A DNA stretch of 64,000 nucleotides, from the NCBI GenBank assembly GCA_036496605.1, contig DASXKV010000032.1:248001-312000 (forward strand). Reading direction: 5' to 3'. Source of the stretch: Gemmatimonadaceae bacterium. GTDB taxonomy: Bacteria; Gemmatimonadota; Gemmatimonadetes; Gemmatimonadales; Gemmatimonadaceae. Under the pieces are notes generated by a model, which was not told the DNA's origin, did not search any database, and saw only the letters and a program-made list of their open reading frames with translations. Made by a program: the position numbers and the translations under genes. Shown piece by piece: positions 44,369 through 54,108 of the stretch. Each line of letters starts with the position of its first letter. Position 1 is the stretch's first letter.

Positions 44369-45300
44369 GCGTGTGCCTTCGCGAAGCTCGCCTTGCAATG
44401 CGGGCAGCAGAAGTAGTACGTCTCGCCGCCGACTTCGAGGCTGTGCCTCGCCGTCGCGCTGTCCACGCGCATGCCGCAGATCGGGTCCACCGCGGTGTCG
44501 TCATCCTGAGGAGCGGAGCGAACGCGCGGCGACGAAGGATCTACTCTGACTGCCTCTGTTGCCGGCTTCGACGAAAGGATGGGAGATCCTTCGCTGCGCT
44601 CAGCATGATGGCGACGCTGCACAATTTCGGCGAGAATGCTCAAGGCGATCTCACCTGGCGACATGCCGCCGATGTCGAGACCGGCGGGTGCTTTGACGCG
44701 TTCGAGTTGGTCGTTAGGCACGCCGCTTGCCCGCAGGTAGTCGAACAGAAACCGCGCTTTCTTCCGGCTGGCGACGAGGCCGACATAAGCGGCGTCGCTT
44801 CGCGCGGCGTGGGCGAGCGCGTCCTCGTCACCCACGCCCATCGTTGCAATGACGACCGCGTCGGCTTCGTTGGGCGACGCCACCCCGACATATCCAATCG
44901 CGCCCGCGAGATCGCTCAGCGCCCGGGCCACCGGCGTCTCGCCGAGGACGCAGAGGCGGGGCGCCGGCAGCATCGGCTCGAGATAGATCTCCACGCCACC
45001 CTCACCCTGGCAGGTCATTGGATAGTCGCGCACGCCGCGCGACGCGTCGGCCCGACTCGCGCCAGCGTTCATCCGCACGAGACGCGGCGCGCTCGCCGCG
45101 AGTGCCTCACGAGCCTCGTCAATGACGACGGGCCGTATGCAACCACCGCCAATCCATCCCTCGATCGTGCCGTCGGCGAGAACGACGGCCTTCGCCCCCG
45201 CCCGCACCGATTGCGGCGGATAGCTCGCCACAACGGTAGCGAGGACGAATGCCTCTCGCTTCGCCCGTAGTTCAGTGACACGCTCGAGAATATCAGTCAC
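44365..45300 (-). CDS. XdhC/CoxF-family protein with C-terminal YHS domain
   Basis: The 311-residue protein starts at GTG 45300. Residues about 1-100 are the XdhC/CoxI-like N-domain (FVLATVVASYPPQSVRAGAK, GWIGGGCIRPVV). Residues 105-220 are a Rossmann-like domain (PRLCVLGETPVARALSDLAG, YVGLVASRKKARFLFDYLR). Then comes a linker that a REP-like pair has invaded, and a YHS metal-binding end (VDPICGMRVDSATARHSLEV, then CCPHCKASF). XdhC proteins insert molybdenum cofactor into the MoCu or xanthine enzymes. A YHS domain may bind the copper of this site. It lies between coxL and coxD. Confidence 0.85.
   Translation of the reverse strand: MTDILERVTELRAKREAFVLATVVASYPPQSVRAGAKAVVLADGTIEGWIGGGCIRPVVIDEAREALAASAPRLVRMNAGASRADASRGVRDYPMTCQGEGGVEIYLEPMLPAPRLCVLGETPVARALSDLAGAIGYVGVASPNEADAVVIATMGVGDEDALAHAARSDAAYVGLVASRKKARFLFDYLRASGVPNDQLERVKAPAGLDIGGMSPGEIALSILAEIVQRRHHAERSEGSPILSSKPATEAVRVDPSSPRVRSAPQDDDTAVDPICGMRVDSATARHSLEVGGETYYFCCPHCKASFAKAHA
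44501..44610. repeat. REP-like inverted pair inside the xdhC/YHS linker
   Basis: Copy 1 (44501-44552) reads TCATCCTGAGGAGCGGAGCG ... GAAGGATCT. Copy 2 is inverted at 44577-44610 (AGATCCTTCGCTGCGCTCAG with CATGATG). They form a large inverted pair around a short loop, and the reading frame passes through. In protein they give linker words HHAERSEGSP and SSPRVRSAPQDDD. This resembles the widespread short REP-type repeat whose protein trace is HPERSEGS. Confidence 0.8.
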
Positions 45301-45336
45301 GCGCCAGCCTAGTCCCTAGTCCCTAGTGCCTAACCC

Positions 45337-45356
<20 letters not shown>
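45301..45356. repeat. Family B repeat between coxL and xdhC
   Basis: On the minus strand AGGGGTTAGAGACTAGGGG, TTAGGCACTAGGG, ACTAGGGACTAGG run from coxL's last codons through its TAG stop into the xdhC leader. The final CTAGG sits seven bases before the xdhC GTG and may serve as its ribosome site. There is no inverted arm here. Confidence 0.65.
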
Positions 45357-47700
<2,344 letters not shown>

Positions 47701-47736
47701 GGCGAGTAGACCTCTCAGAGATGGATACGCAGATTC

Positions 47737-48264
47737 CTAACGGCTCACTTGGGCCGGCTCCTGCGCCGGCACATACGCCGGCGTGTGTCTCGTTGCTCGC
47801 ATGTCCGCGGCGGCATGCTGAATGGCTTTGACGATGTTCACGTACCCGGTGCAGCGGCACAGATTCCCCGAGATCGCCTGACGGATCTCGAGCTCACTCG
47901 GCGATGGATTGCGCTCGAGCAGCGCCACCGCCGACATCATCATTCCTGGCGTACAGAAGCCGCACTGCAGCGCGTGCTCCTCCTTGAACGCTTTCTGCAC
48001 GGCGTGCAGTTCGCCCCCGAGCTCCAGGCCCTCGACTGTGCTCACACTGCGTCCATCCGCTTGCACCGCAAACAAGGTGCACGACTTCACCGGTTTGCCG
48101 TCGAGCAGCACGGTACACGCGCCGCAGTGCGTCGTGTCGCAGCCGATGTGGGTGCCCGTCAGGCGCAACTCGTCACGCAGATAGTGGACGAGTAGCAGTC
48201 GTGCCTCGACCTCCGAGCGATGCGCCGTGCCGTTCACGGTGACGGAAACGGAGTGCTTGGACAT
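47737..48264 (-). CDS. coxS: CO dehydrogenase small (2Fe-2S) subunit
   Basis: The 175-residue protein has the two [2Fe-2S] patterns CDTTHCGAC...C (residues about 42-64) and [10 protein letters not shown] with CRCTG (residues about 99-136). It links the Mo-Cu site to the FAD subunit. It starts at ATG 48264, 36 bases ahead of coxL. No Shine-Dalgarno is visible, since its leader is a C-rich family B repeat on the coding strand. Translation may depend on coupling or on another signal. It is longer than iorA's core only by a C-terminal tail ([15 protein letters not shown]). Confidence 0.94.
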   Translation of the reverse strand: MSKHSVSVTVNGTAHRSEVEARLLLVHYLRDELRLTGTHIGCDTTHCGACTVLLDGKPVKSCTLFAVQADGRSVSTVEGLELGGELHAVQKAFKEEHALQCGFCTPGMMMSAVALLERNPSPSELEIRQAISGNLCRCTGYVNIVKAIQHAAADMRATRHTPAYVPAQEPAQVSR

Positions 48265-48330
48265 GGGAATAGGGGCTGGGGGCTGGGGAATAGGGGGCTC
48301 GGGACTATGACTGGCCTCCTAACTCCTGAG
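48262..48330. repeat. Family B repeat between coxM and coxS
   Basis: The plus strand reads GGAATAGGGGCTGGGGGCTG, GGGAATAGGGGGCTCGGG, and then CCTCCTAACTCCTGAG. The latter gives coxM its last codon and TAG stop (reverse: CTCAGGAGTTAGGAGG). The block overlaps the coxS start by three bases. Confidence 0.6.
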
Positions 48331-49248
48331 CGCTGCTTGTGAGGGCGAGTAGGTGAACGGCAGCGGCGTTGCGATGTTCGCTCCGGCAGCGCGATTCGCG
48401 GCGATGCGAATGGCGCGCGCAGTGAGTACGCGGACGACATCGCGCTTGTAGTCCGCCGAGCCTCGGCGGTCCTCGATCGGATCGGCTTCGCCCGCCGCAA
48501 TCTCGGCGGCCTGGGCAATCGTCGGCGAGTCCAGCGGCTTATTGCGAAGGAAGTCCTGTGCACGCACCGCCTCGATCGCCATCGCGCCGACATTTGTCAG
48601 GCCGATTCCCGCACGCGCACAACCTCCACTCGCATCCAGAGTGAGTTGAACGGCGACGCCCGCGGTCGCGTAATCGCCCACCTTGCGTTCGAGCTTCAGA
48701 TAGGCTCCCGCAGCCGGCGCCGTCGGCCGTGGAACGACGATTTCCTCGAGGATCTCGTCTTCGTTGAGTGCAGTGCTGAACAGGCCGAGGAAGAAGTCGC
48801 GTGCCGCAATTCGGCGTTCGCCGCGCGGCCCGACGGCGACGAACGTGGCCTCGAGCGCGAGCATGGTCGCGGGGTGGTCGTTCCCCGGATCGCCGTGAGC
48901 GATGTTGCCGCATACCGTTGCCGAGTTCCGGACGAGTGGATCGGCGATGACGGCCGTCGTGTCGTTCAGTATCTGATAGCGCTGCCTAACGACCGATGCG
49001 GTTTCGAGATCGGATTCGCGAGCGAGCGCGCCGATGCGGAGCGAGCCATCGCGCTCGTCGACGTAGCCGAGCCCCGGAATGCGGTTGATGTCGATGAGCA
49101 ATGCCGGTTCGGCAAGCCTGAGCTTGAGCATTGGGATCAGGCTCTGGCCACCGGCCAGGATCTTGGCGTCGCCGGCGTGCTCGTGCAGCAGGTTGACTGC
49201 CTCGCCGAGTGTCGCCGGCGCGAGATAATCGAAGGACGACGGAATCAT
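48319..49248 (-). CDS. coxM: CO dehydrogenase medium (FAD) subunit
   Basis: The 309-residue protein starts at ATG 49248 with GGGAGG six bases upstream; the longer frame to 49407 has no family sequence. FAD-binding motifs are AGGQSLIPMLKLRLAEP (near residue 32) and the TVCGNIAHGDPGNDHPAT stretch (near residue 110). It takes electrons from CoxS and hands them to the respiratory chain. It is first in the cox operon. Low-complexity residues at its end stem from the following repeat. Confidence 0.94.
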   Translation of the reverse strand: MIPSSFDYLAPATLGEAVNLLHEHAGDAKILAGGQSLIPMLKLRLAEPALLIDINRIPGLGYVDERDGSLRIGALARESDLETASVVRQRYQILNDTTAVIADPLVRNSATVCGNIAHGDPGNDHPATMLALEATFVAVGPRGERRIAARDFFLGLFSTALNEDEILEEIVVPRPTAPAAGAYLKLERKVGDYATAGVAVQLTLDASGGCARAGIGLTNVGAMAIEAVRAQDFLRNKPLDSPTIAQAAEIAAGEADPIEDRRGSADYKRDVVRVLTARAIRIAANRAAGANIATPLPFTYSPSQAALRS

Positions 49249-49392
49249 TTCGCGCCTCCCTTGCACATGGCGCGGCGGAGCGGGCCGCGGGCGCGGTCCC
49301 TCTGGCCACGAGCCATGATGGCAGCTAGAGTCACTCTGAGCAGGCCACCTGTCAATGAGTCCGCTAAGGACCCGAAAGGTGCCCGCGACGCT

Positions 49393-49466
49393 GCGCCCGT
49401 AGCTCAATTGGATAGAGCATCTGACTTCGGATCAGAAGGTTGGAGGTTCGAGCCCTTCCGGGCGCG
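49393..49466 (+). tRNA. tRNA-Arg (anticodon TCG)
   Basis: A 74-base cloverleaf: acceptor GCGCCCG/CGGGCGC, D-arm with AGCTCAATTGGATAGAGCA, anticodon stem CTGA around CTTCGGA (anticodon TCG, reading CGA), and T-arm GGAGG-TTCGAGC-CCTTC. CCA is not encoded in the gene. It lies between the divergent coxM and coxG genes. I see no second copy of its 3' end that would mark an integrated element. Confidence 0.95.
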
Positions 49467-49576
49467 CTCGCGTTGCTGCAAGCTCTTCGCTGACATTGCT
49501 CGTCCATATGCGCGTCTAGCCGTTGTCCTCGTGAGTCCGTGCGTTTGCAGGTATATGCGCGTAACGGAGGTGGTGG

Positions 49577-50230
49577 ATGTCGCTTCGTATCGAAGAGACC
49601 TTCGAGCTCCGCGCGCCAGTCGAGCGCACCTGGCGCTATCTGGTCGACCCTCGCCAGGTCGTGAACTGTCTGCCGGGCGCGGAGCTCACTGAAGTCCAGG
49701 GCGACGAGACTTTCCTCGGACGCGTGAAGGTCAAGGTCGGCCCGATCACCGCGGCGTATGACGGTCGCGTGACGATCACGAGACGTGACGACGCCGCGCA
49801 CGTCGTCAGCATGGTTGGCGAGGGCCGCGAACGCAGCGGCGCCGGCTCGGCGAAGATGACGATGACGAGTCGGCTGACGCCGCTCGATGGCGGCGCGACG
49901 CACGTGCAGGTCGTCGCCGATGTCGACATTGTGGGTCGTGCGGCTCAATTCGGGCGCGGGATGATCGAGTCCGTGAACAAACAGCTCTTCCGTCAGTTCA
50001 CCGAATGCTTGCGCGGCACGCTCGAGGCCCCCGAGCTGGCCGAGTTGCAGGCGGAACCGCTGCCGCCCTCCCCGCCGACGACGCCGACAACGGCGCGCGT
50101 TGCCGGCGCGATGCCCGCGGTGCCGATTCCGGCCGAACCGCTGCGCCTCGTGCCGCTGGTGGCGCGAGCCTTTGTCGACTGGCTGCGTCGCCTGGGGATC
50201 GCGCTCGTCGGTCGTCCGCGACATCCATAG
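49577..50230 (+). CDS. coxG: CoxG-like SRPBCC protein
   Basis: The 217-residue protein starts at ATG 49577 with GGAGG upstream. Residues 1-150 are an SRPBCC lipid-binding fold of the CoxG type: FELRAPVERTWRYLVDPRQV, VNCLPGAEL, GRVKVKVGPITAAYDG and HVQVVADVDIVGRAAQFGRG. A proline-rich linker and a hydrophobic end helix (VPLVARAFVDWLRRLGIALV) could anchor it to the membrane. CoxG is known to help couple CO dehydrogenase to quinone in the membrane. It stands divergent from the other cox genes across the tRNA. Confidence 0.9.
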   Translation: MSLRIEETFELRAPVERTWRYLVDPRQVVNCLPGAELTEVQGDETFLGRVKVKVGPITAAYDGRVTITRRDDAAHVVSMVGEGRERSGAGSAKMTMTSRLTPLDGGATHVQVVADVDIVGRAAQFGRGMIESVNKQLFRQFTECLRGTLEAPELAELQAEPLPPSPPTTPTTARVAGAMPAVPIPAEPLRLVPLVARAFVDWLRRLGIALVGRPRHP

Positions 50231-50664
50231 GGCCTGGACGCTGGCCGACGCGAGCGCGTTCGGCCACGCCACGCTCGGGTTTAGCGTTCGCTCACGTCGT
50301 GCCGATCGTTCGCGACGGCGATCGTGGCCTCTGCATCGACGATCCATTCGGCTTCACGATCGACATCGCCGCGCGACGAGCGTGACCGAACGGTGACATG
50401 CGACACCATACTCGCGATTGATCTTTCACGCCGGTCGTCTACATTGCGATAAACGCCGACGTCGGCATCCCAATGACCTTCGTGGTTCGCCAGCCATGAA
50501 CGCTCGCGTATTTGGCCACCAGCAGCTTCGTATCGGCGCCCTCCAGGCGGGGCGGCCGAGGGCTGGGGCGCAACCGTGACTGGCGAATTGAGCATACACT
50601 GACGATATACGCCCCCGCCCCCGCCTCGACCGATGCGGGGGCGTTTTCGTCGCGGAGGAACCGC
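50231..50664. other. Intergenic region upstream of the HAD gene
   Basis: About 430 bases without a convincing gene. The only clear element is a stable G/C hairpin with T-run at 50609-50647, listed separately. Small frames inside (for example a 27-codon frame from about 50495) lack ribosome sites and family features. Confidence 0.4.
50609..50647 (+). terminator. Intrinsic-terminator-like hairpin in the HAD gene leader
   Basis: ACGCCCCCGC (50609-50618) and GCGGGGGCGT (50635-50644) form a strong stem followed by TTTTC. It ends only about 18 bases before the ATG at 50665 and just ahead of its GGAGG. It may end transcription coming from coxG, or act as a leader attenuator for the HAD gene. Confidence 0.6.
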
Positions 50665-51444
50665 ATGTCGAAGCATTTTCTGCTCGTGAGCGACTTCGAT
50701 CAAACCCTGAGCTTCAACGACTCGGGGCATCTGTTGAGCGAGTCGCTCGGCCTCACCGGCTTCGCGGAGAAAGTCGCGGGATTGTCGCGGCTGAACCTCG
50801 TGCAGTCGGGCGCGGAGCTGACCTATTTGTTGCGCCACGACCCCGAATTCCGCCGCGTGCGCCGTGACGATCTCGTCGACGTCGGCCGCCGCATCCGTCT
50901 CAAGCGGAACATCGATATGCTCGCCGATTGCCTGGAGCGGGGCATCGACGGCTATCGCTTCGATTTCTACGTCCTGTCCGCGGCGCCGCAGGAAGTCGTG
51001 AATGCCGCGCTCGACGGCATCGTGCCGCCCGACCGAATTATCGCGACCTGTTTCGAGTTCGACGCTGCCACGGGCGAGATCGCGTCCGTGCTGCGCGTCC
51101 CGGCCGGCTTCGGCAAGGTCGCGGCGCTCGATGAGCTCCGCTTTCGACTCGGCGTTCCGCGCGAGCGCGTTGTCTACGTGGGCGACGGGAGCTCGGACAT
51201 CCATGTGATGCTCCACGTCAATCGCGGCGACGGCCTAACGATTGCCGCGTCGGAAGCACGGCACATCGCGCAGATCGCACGCCGGACCGTGATCAGCGAC
51301 GACGCGCTGAGCGTGCTCGTGCCGGTGCTCGAGGAAGTCGTCGGCTACGATCCCGGACGGATCCGGCTCTTGTTCGAGCAGCGCGGCCTCCTCATTCAGG
51401 AGTGGGACCGCGTCCGCACGGATTGGCTCACGATCCGCGCCTGA
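50665..51444 (+). CDS. HAD-superfamily phosphatase (phosphoserine-phosphatase/MtnX-like)
   Basis: The 259-residue protein starts at ATG 50665 with GCGGAGG upstream. HAD motif I is SDFDQT near residue 10, motif II serine is in [10 protein letters not shown], the motif III lysine is probably in FGKVAAL, and motif IV is [11 protein letters not shown]. The cap region between motifs I and II resembles the phosphoserine phosphatase/MtnX branch. The substrate is a small phosphate ester, not named by sequence. Its stop overlaps the convergent Gfo/Idh gene by 17 bases. Confidence 0.88.
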   Translation: MSKHFLLVSDFDQTLSFNDSGHLLSESLGLTGFAEKVAGLSRLNLVQSGAELTYLLRHDPEFRRVRRDDLVDVGRRIRLKRNIDMLADCLERGIDGYRFDFYVLSAAPQEVVNAALDGIVPPDRIIATCFEFDAATGEIASVLRVPAGFGKVAALDELRFRLGVPRERVVYVGDGSSDIHVMLHVNRGDGLTIAASEARHIAQIARRTVISDDALSVLVPVLEEVVGYDPGRIRLLFEQRGLLIQEWDRVRTDWLTIRA

Positions 51445-52492
51445 TCGAGACGACCTGTCGGCCAGCCGCCGACTGCTGCGCCGCCTCGATGATCTCGAGC
51501 CCGGCGACCGAATCGTTAGGGTCGACGGGCGGCGCCGTGCTCTCGCGGAGCGCCGCCGCAACGCCGGTATAGAAATCCTGATACGAGCCGGGCACCGTCC
51601 GTACCGATTGGCGGTCGTCGGCGACGCCTAACGTGCCCCAGCGCTCGGGCGGCTCCTCACCCCAGCCCGGCCGCGTCGGCTGCTCGCCCCGTTTCAAGGC
51701 ATCTTCCTGAACATCAGACCCGAATTTCAAATACGCGGCGCGACTGCCCATGATGTGGAAGCGCGGACCAGGCTGCGCGGCCACGACGGTCATCGTTAGA
51801 TGTGAGCGCGCACCCGATGCGTGCGCCAGCGCGACGAAGGCATCGTCGTCGACCGGCCTCCCAGCGCGGCGATCCAGCTCGGCATACACATCGGACACGG
51901 GCCCAAGGAGCAACAGCGCCTGATCGATCAGGTGACTCCCAAGATCGTACAGTAGCCCGCCCGCCTCGGCGGGATCGCCGCGTTCGCGCCAACCTCCTTT
52001 CGGAATCGGCCGCCAACGGTCGAAGCGCGAATCGAGACGAAACACGGTTCCGAGGCTCCCGTCCGAGGCCAATTGCCTAACGGTGAGAAAGTCGCTGTCC
52101 CATCGCCGATTCTGAAAGACGGTGAGCAGCAGGTTACGTTCGCTGGCATGCGCGATCAGTGCGCGACCTTCGGCCGCAGTCGGCGCGAAGGGCTTGTCGA
52201 CGACGACCGGTAGCCCCGCATCGAGCGCCGCTCGGGCGAGCGGCACGTGCGTTCGATTCGGCGTCGCGACGACGACGAAGTCGAGATCGCGGGCATCGTC
52301 CCAGAGTCGATCTGCGCTCTCCACGATTCGCGCGCTCGGATGATCGTGCGCGGCTTTCGCGCGCCGATCGGAGTCGCCGGTGACGATCGCGGCCAGGCGC
52401 AACGCCGGCGTCGAAACGATGAGCGGCGCGTGAAAGACCGAACCGGCGAGTCCATAGCCGATCAGACCGACGCGAATAGGTGCTGGAGCCAT
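51428..52492 (-). CDS. Gfo/Idh/MocA-family NAD(P)-dependent oxidoreductase
   Basis: The 354-residue protein has an N-terminal Rossmann domain ([40 protein letters not shown]) with the family's catalytic lysine region VVDKPFAPT near residue 98. The C-terminal alpha/beta domain includes [20 protein letters not shown]. Members oxidise or reduce sugars and cyclitols with NAD(P). The substrate is unknown. It overlaps the HAD gene tail to tail. Preceded by no obvious partner gene. Confidence 0.92.
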   Translation of the reverse strand: MAPAPIRVGLIGYGLAGSVFHAPLIVSTPALRLAAIVTGDSDRRAKAAHDHPSARIVESADRLWDDARDLDFVVVATPNRTHVPLARAALDAGLPVVVDKPFAPTAAEGRALIAHASERNLLLTVFQNRRWDSDFLTVRQLASDGSLGTVFRLDSRFDRWRPIPKGGWRERGDPAEAGGLLYDLGSHLIDQALLLLGPVSDVYAELDRRAGRPVDDDAFVALAHASGARSHLTMTVVAAQPGPRFHIMGSRAAYLKFGSDVQEDALKRGEQPTRPGWGEEPPERWGTLGVADDRQSVRTVPGSYQDFYTGVAAALRESTAPPVDPNDSVAGLEIIEAAQQSAAGRQVVSIRRGS

Positions 52493-52579
52493 CCCGCAAT
52501 TGTGTGCGCTATCCGAGCCCCGCGTCTAGAGGATACGAATCAGGCTCGTGCTCAGCGGCAAGAGATTGCGCGCCCCGCA

Positions 52580-52900
52580 CTACGCGCTGCGCTCGGCGTT
52601 CCGGGCACGTGGAAACCACGGACGATCTGCAAATCGCGTCCGCGCGAGTTGCGTGACTCGCTCGCGCAGCTCGCGCGGGGGCGCCTCGACGCTGTACAGA
52701 ATCGCGAGGGCGCAGCCGAGGATCGTGCGATCGAGTAAGCACCAGGGTCGGAGCAGGTGGCCTTCGATGGTCAGCGTCGCTTGCGCGCTAGGCAGTGTGA
52801 CTTCTTGAATCCCGTGTTCGGCGGTGTACACCCAGCATTCGGAGACGGCGGATTTCGACTCGCGCCGTAGTTGCGCGCGCAACGCATTCGATAGTTCCAT
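52580..52900 (-). CDS. Small hypothetical protein
   Basis: The 106-residue frame starts at ATG 52900 (MELSNALRAQLRRESKSAVS); GGAG lies seven bases upstream, better placed than for the ATG at 52906. It is mixed helix and strand (ECWVYTAEHGIQEVTLPSAQ, HLLRPWCLLDRTILGCALAI). It has no leader, and its arginine-rich end (RFADRPWFPRARNAERSA) might be low-quality. It is divergent from the DUF6496 gene. No family recognised. Confidence 0.5.
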   Translation of the reverse strand: MELSNALRAQLRRESKSAVSECWVYTAEHGIQEVTLPSAQATLTIEGHLLRPWCLLDRTILGCALAILYSVEAPPRELRERVTQLARTRFADRPWFPRARNAERSA

Positions 52901-53039
52901 CTTCATGCTCCGTGTAGCGGACGTCACGACACACGACTCCTTTCGAGTATCGGTTGACGCCGTGATTCATGTAGGGCGGTATCATGTTTGCACCCGGATC
53001 GGCTCGTTCCTCGAAGACGGGCTTCTACCCGGAGGGGTC

Positions 53040-53303
53040 ATGGCAGCAAAGCGTGGCGGCCGCAAATCGAGTCGACGAAAATACGGCCGCGGTGCAAGCA
53101 AGCGCGTCGAGAGCGCGATGCGCCGACGAAAGCATGGAACACTGAAGCGTGGCAAGAGCGGCCATGGTGGCAAGGTGAAGAGCCGCAAGCAGGCGATCGC
53201 GATCGGACTGTCGGAAGCGCGCAAGAAGGGAGCGAAGGTCCCGCGCAAGCGTTCCTCGCGCAAGCGGACTTCCCGCAAGCGTTCGTCCCGCAAAAGCTCC
53301 TGA
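53040..53303 (+). CDS. DUF6496-like very basic small protein
   Basis: The 87-residue protein starts at ATG 53040 behind GGAGG. It has the DUF6496-like core KSRKQAIAIGLSEARKKGAK near residues 45-65, between a basic start (MAAKRGGRKSSRRKYGRG) and a repeated tail KRSSRKRTSRKRSSRK. The strong positive charge suggests nucleic-acid binding, as in histone-like proteins. The frame 5' of this ATG (from 52824) is not real. Function not established. Confidence 0.75.
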   Translation: MAAKRGGRKSSRRKYGRGASKRVESAMRRRKHGTLKRGKSGHGGKVKSRKQAIAIGLSEARKKGAKVPRKRSSRKRTSRKRSSRKSS

Positions 53304-53505
53304 GCTGTTGCATAACGAGTCGCGTCCGGCGCGCGCGGGACTGTCGTGTTCGTCTCGACGCGTTGCGTACCGGCTGTAACGAGTCGATCGGCTTCCACGG
53401 GTATCCGGCACTGTCTCGCCCGCGATTTGCGTTCGCGGCCTCCAAGGGCGTCCGCTCGTGTGGAAATGGGGGAGGATGAGCGACGCACTCACTCAGGGAG
53501 GCGTT

Positions 53506-53931
53506 ATGCGGAGGTACGTGCTGGCGTCCCTCGCGATGCTACTCATCGCGTGTGGCGGCGACAAGGCTATTGGTCCCGAAACAGTCGCAGGGACTTACAC
53601 ACTCCAGACAGTGAACGGAAACAATGTGCCCGCGGCGTTTTACGAGGACTCGCAGGAGCGAGACGAGTTCGTCAGCGGCAGCGTAGTTCTGGCGGACGAC
53701 AATAGCTGGACCGGCCAGCTCGGCGTGCGCGGCACGGACCTAACGACGAACGAGATGTTCGTCAACACCAACGCGCCGGTCGGCGGTACGTTCTCGTTCA
53801 AGAACGGCCAGATCACGCTGACCGATTCCTTCAACGGCCTGGTGTTCACCGGCACGGTCGCCGGAGCAACGCTGTCGGTCGGGACGCAAATCGTGCTCGG
53901 AGCGCCGACGTCGTTCGTCTTCCGTAGATAG
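53506..53931 (+). CDS. Hypothetical lipoprotein
   Basis: The 141-residue protein starts at ATG 53506 with GGGAGG upstream. It has a lipoprotein leader (MRRYVLASLAMLLIAC, lipobox LIAC). The mature part is short beta strands (GTYTLQTVNGNNVPAAFYED, GTFSFKNGQITLTDSFNGLV, GTVAGATLSVGTQIVLG). This looks like a small beta-barrel or sandwich lipoprotein often found in this kind of genome, without a known role. Confidence 0.75.
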   Translation: MRRYVLASLAMLLIACGGDKAIGPETVAGTYTLQTVNGNNVPAAFYEDSQERDEFVSGSVVLADDNSWTGQLGVRGTDLTTNEMFVNTNAPVGGTFSFKNGQITLTDSFNGLVFTGTVAGATLSVGTQIVLGAPTSFVFRR

Positions 53932-53985
53932 GAACTGGAGGCGAGGGACCAGGGGCTAGCCTTGCGGGTCTAGCTCCTGGCAGGT
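53932..53985. repeat. Family B repeat after the lipoprotein gene
   Basis: GGAGGCGAGGGACCAGGGGC followed by TAGCC and, after a short gap, GTCTAGCTCCTGG. The first half belongs to the G-rich vocabulary, the second is a short reverse arm (CCAGGAGCTAG), so a hairpin is possible just before the oxidase operon. Confidence 0.45.
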
Positions 53986-54108
53986 GGCACCGCTTCGAGC
54001 GGCGGCTAGCGCACGCGCACCGACAATTGAATGGGCGGCCTATTCATTCGCCGGAATTACACGGTCATGGCGTGATGAATGCACGACCCGGGCGCTCGAC
54101 GCCGTACA

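Noticed and set aside
44371-45270. Long plus-strand frame (299 codons) opposite the XdhC-like gene
   Set aside because: It is the antisense shadow of a G/C-rich gene with family motifs on the minus strand; composition is arginine/alanine-rich without domains.
49393-49466. tRNA-Arg as a possible integration site of a mobile island carrying the cox genes
   Set aside because: No integrase, no duplicated tRNA 3' end and no change of base composition seen on either side.
50281-51216. 311-codon minus-strand frame across the HAD gene
   Set aside because: Opposite to a clear HAD phosphatase with a ribosome site; no motif.
52824-53039. 72-codon extension of the DUF6496-like protein
   Set aside because: It runs over the divergent promoter region and the ATG at 53040 has a strong GGAGG just upstream.
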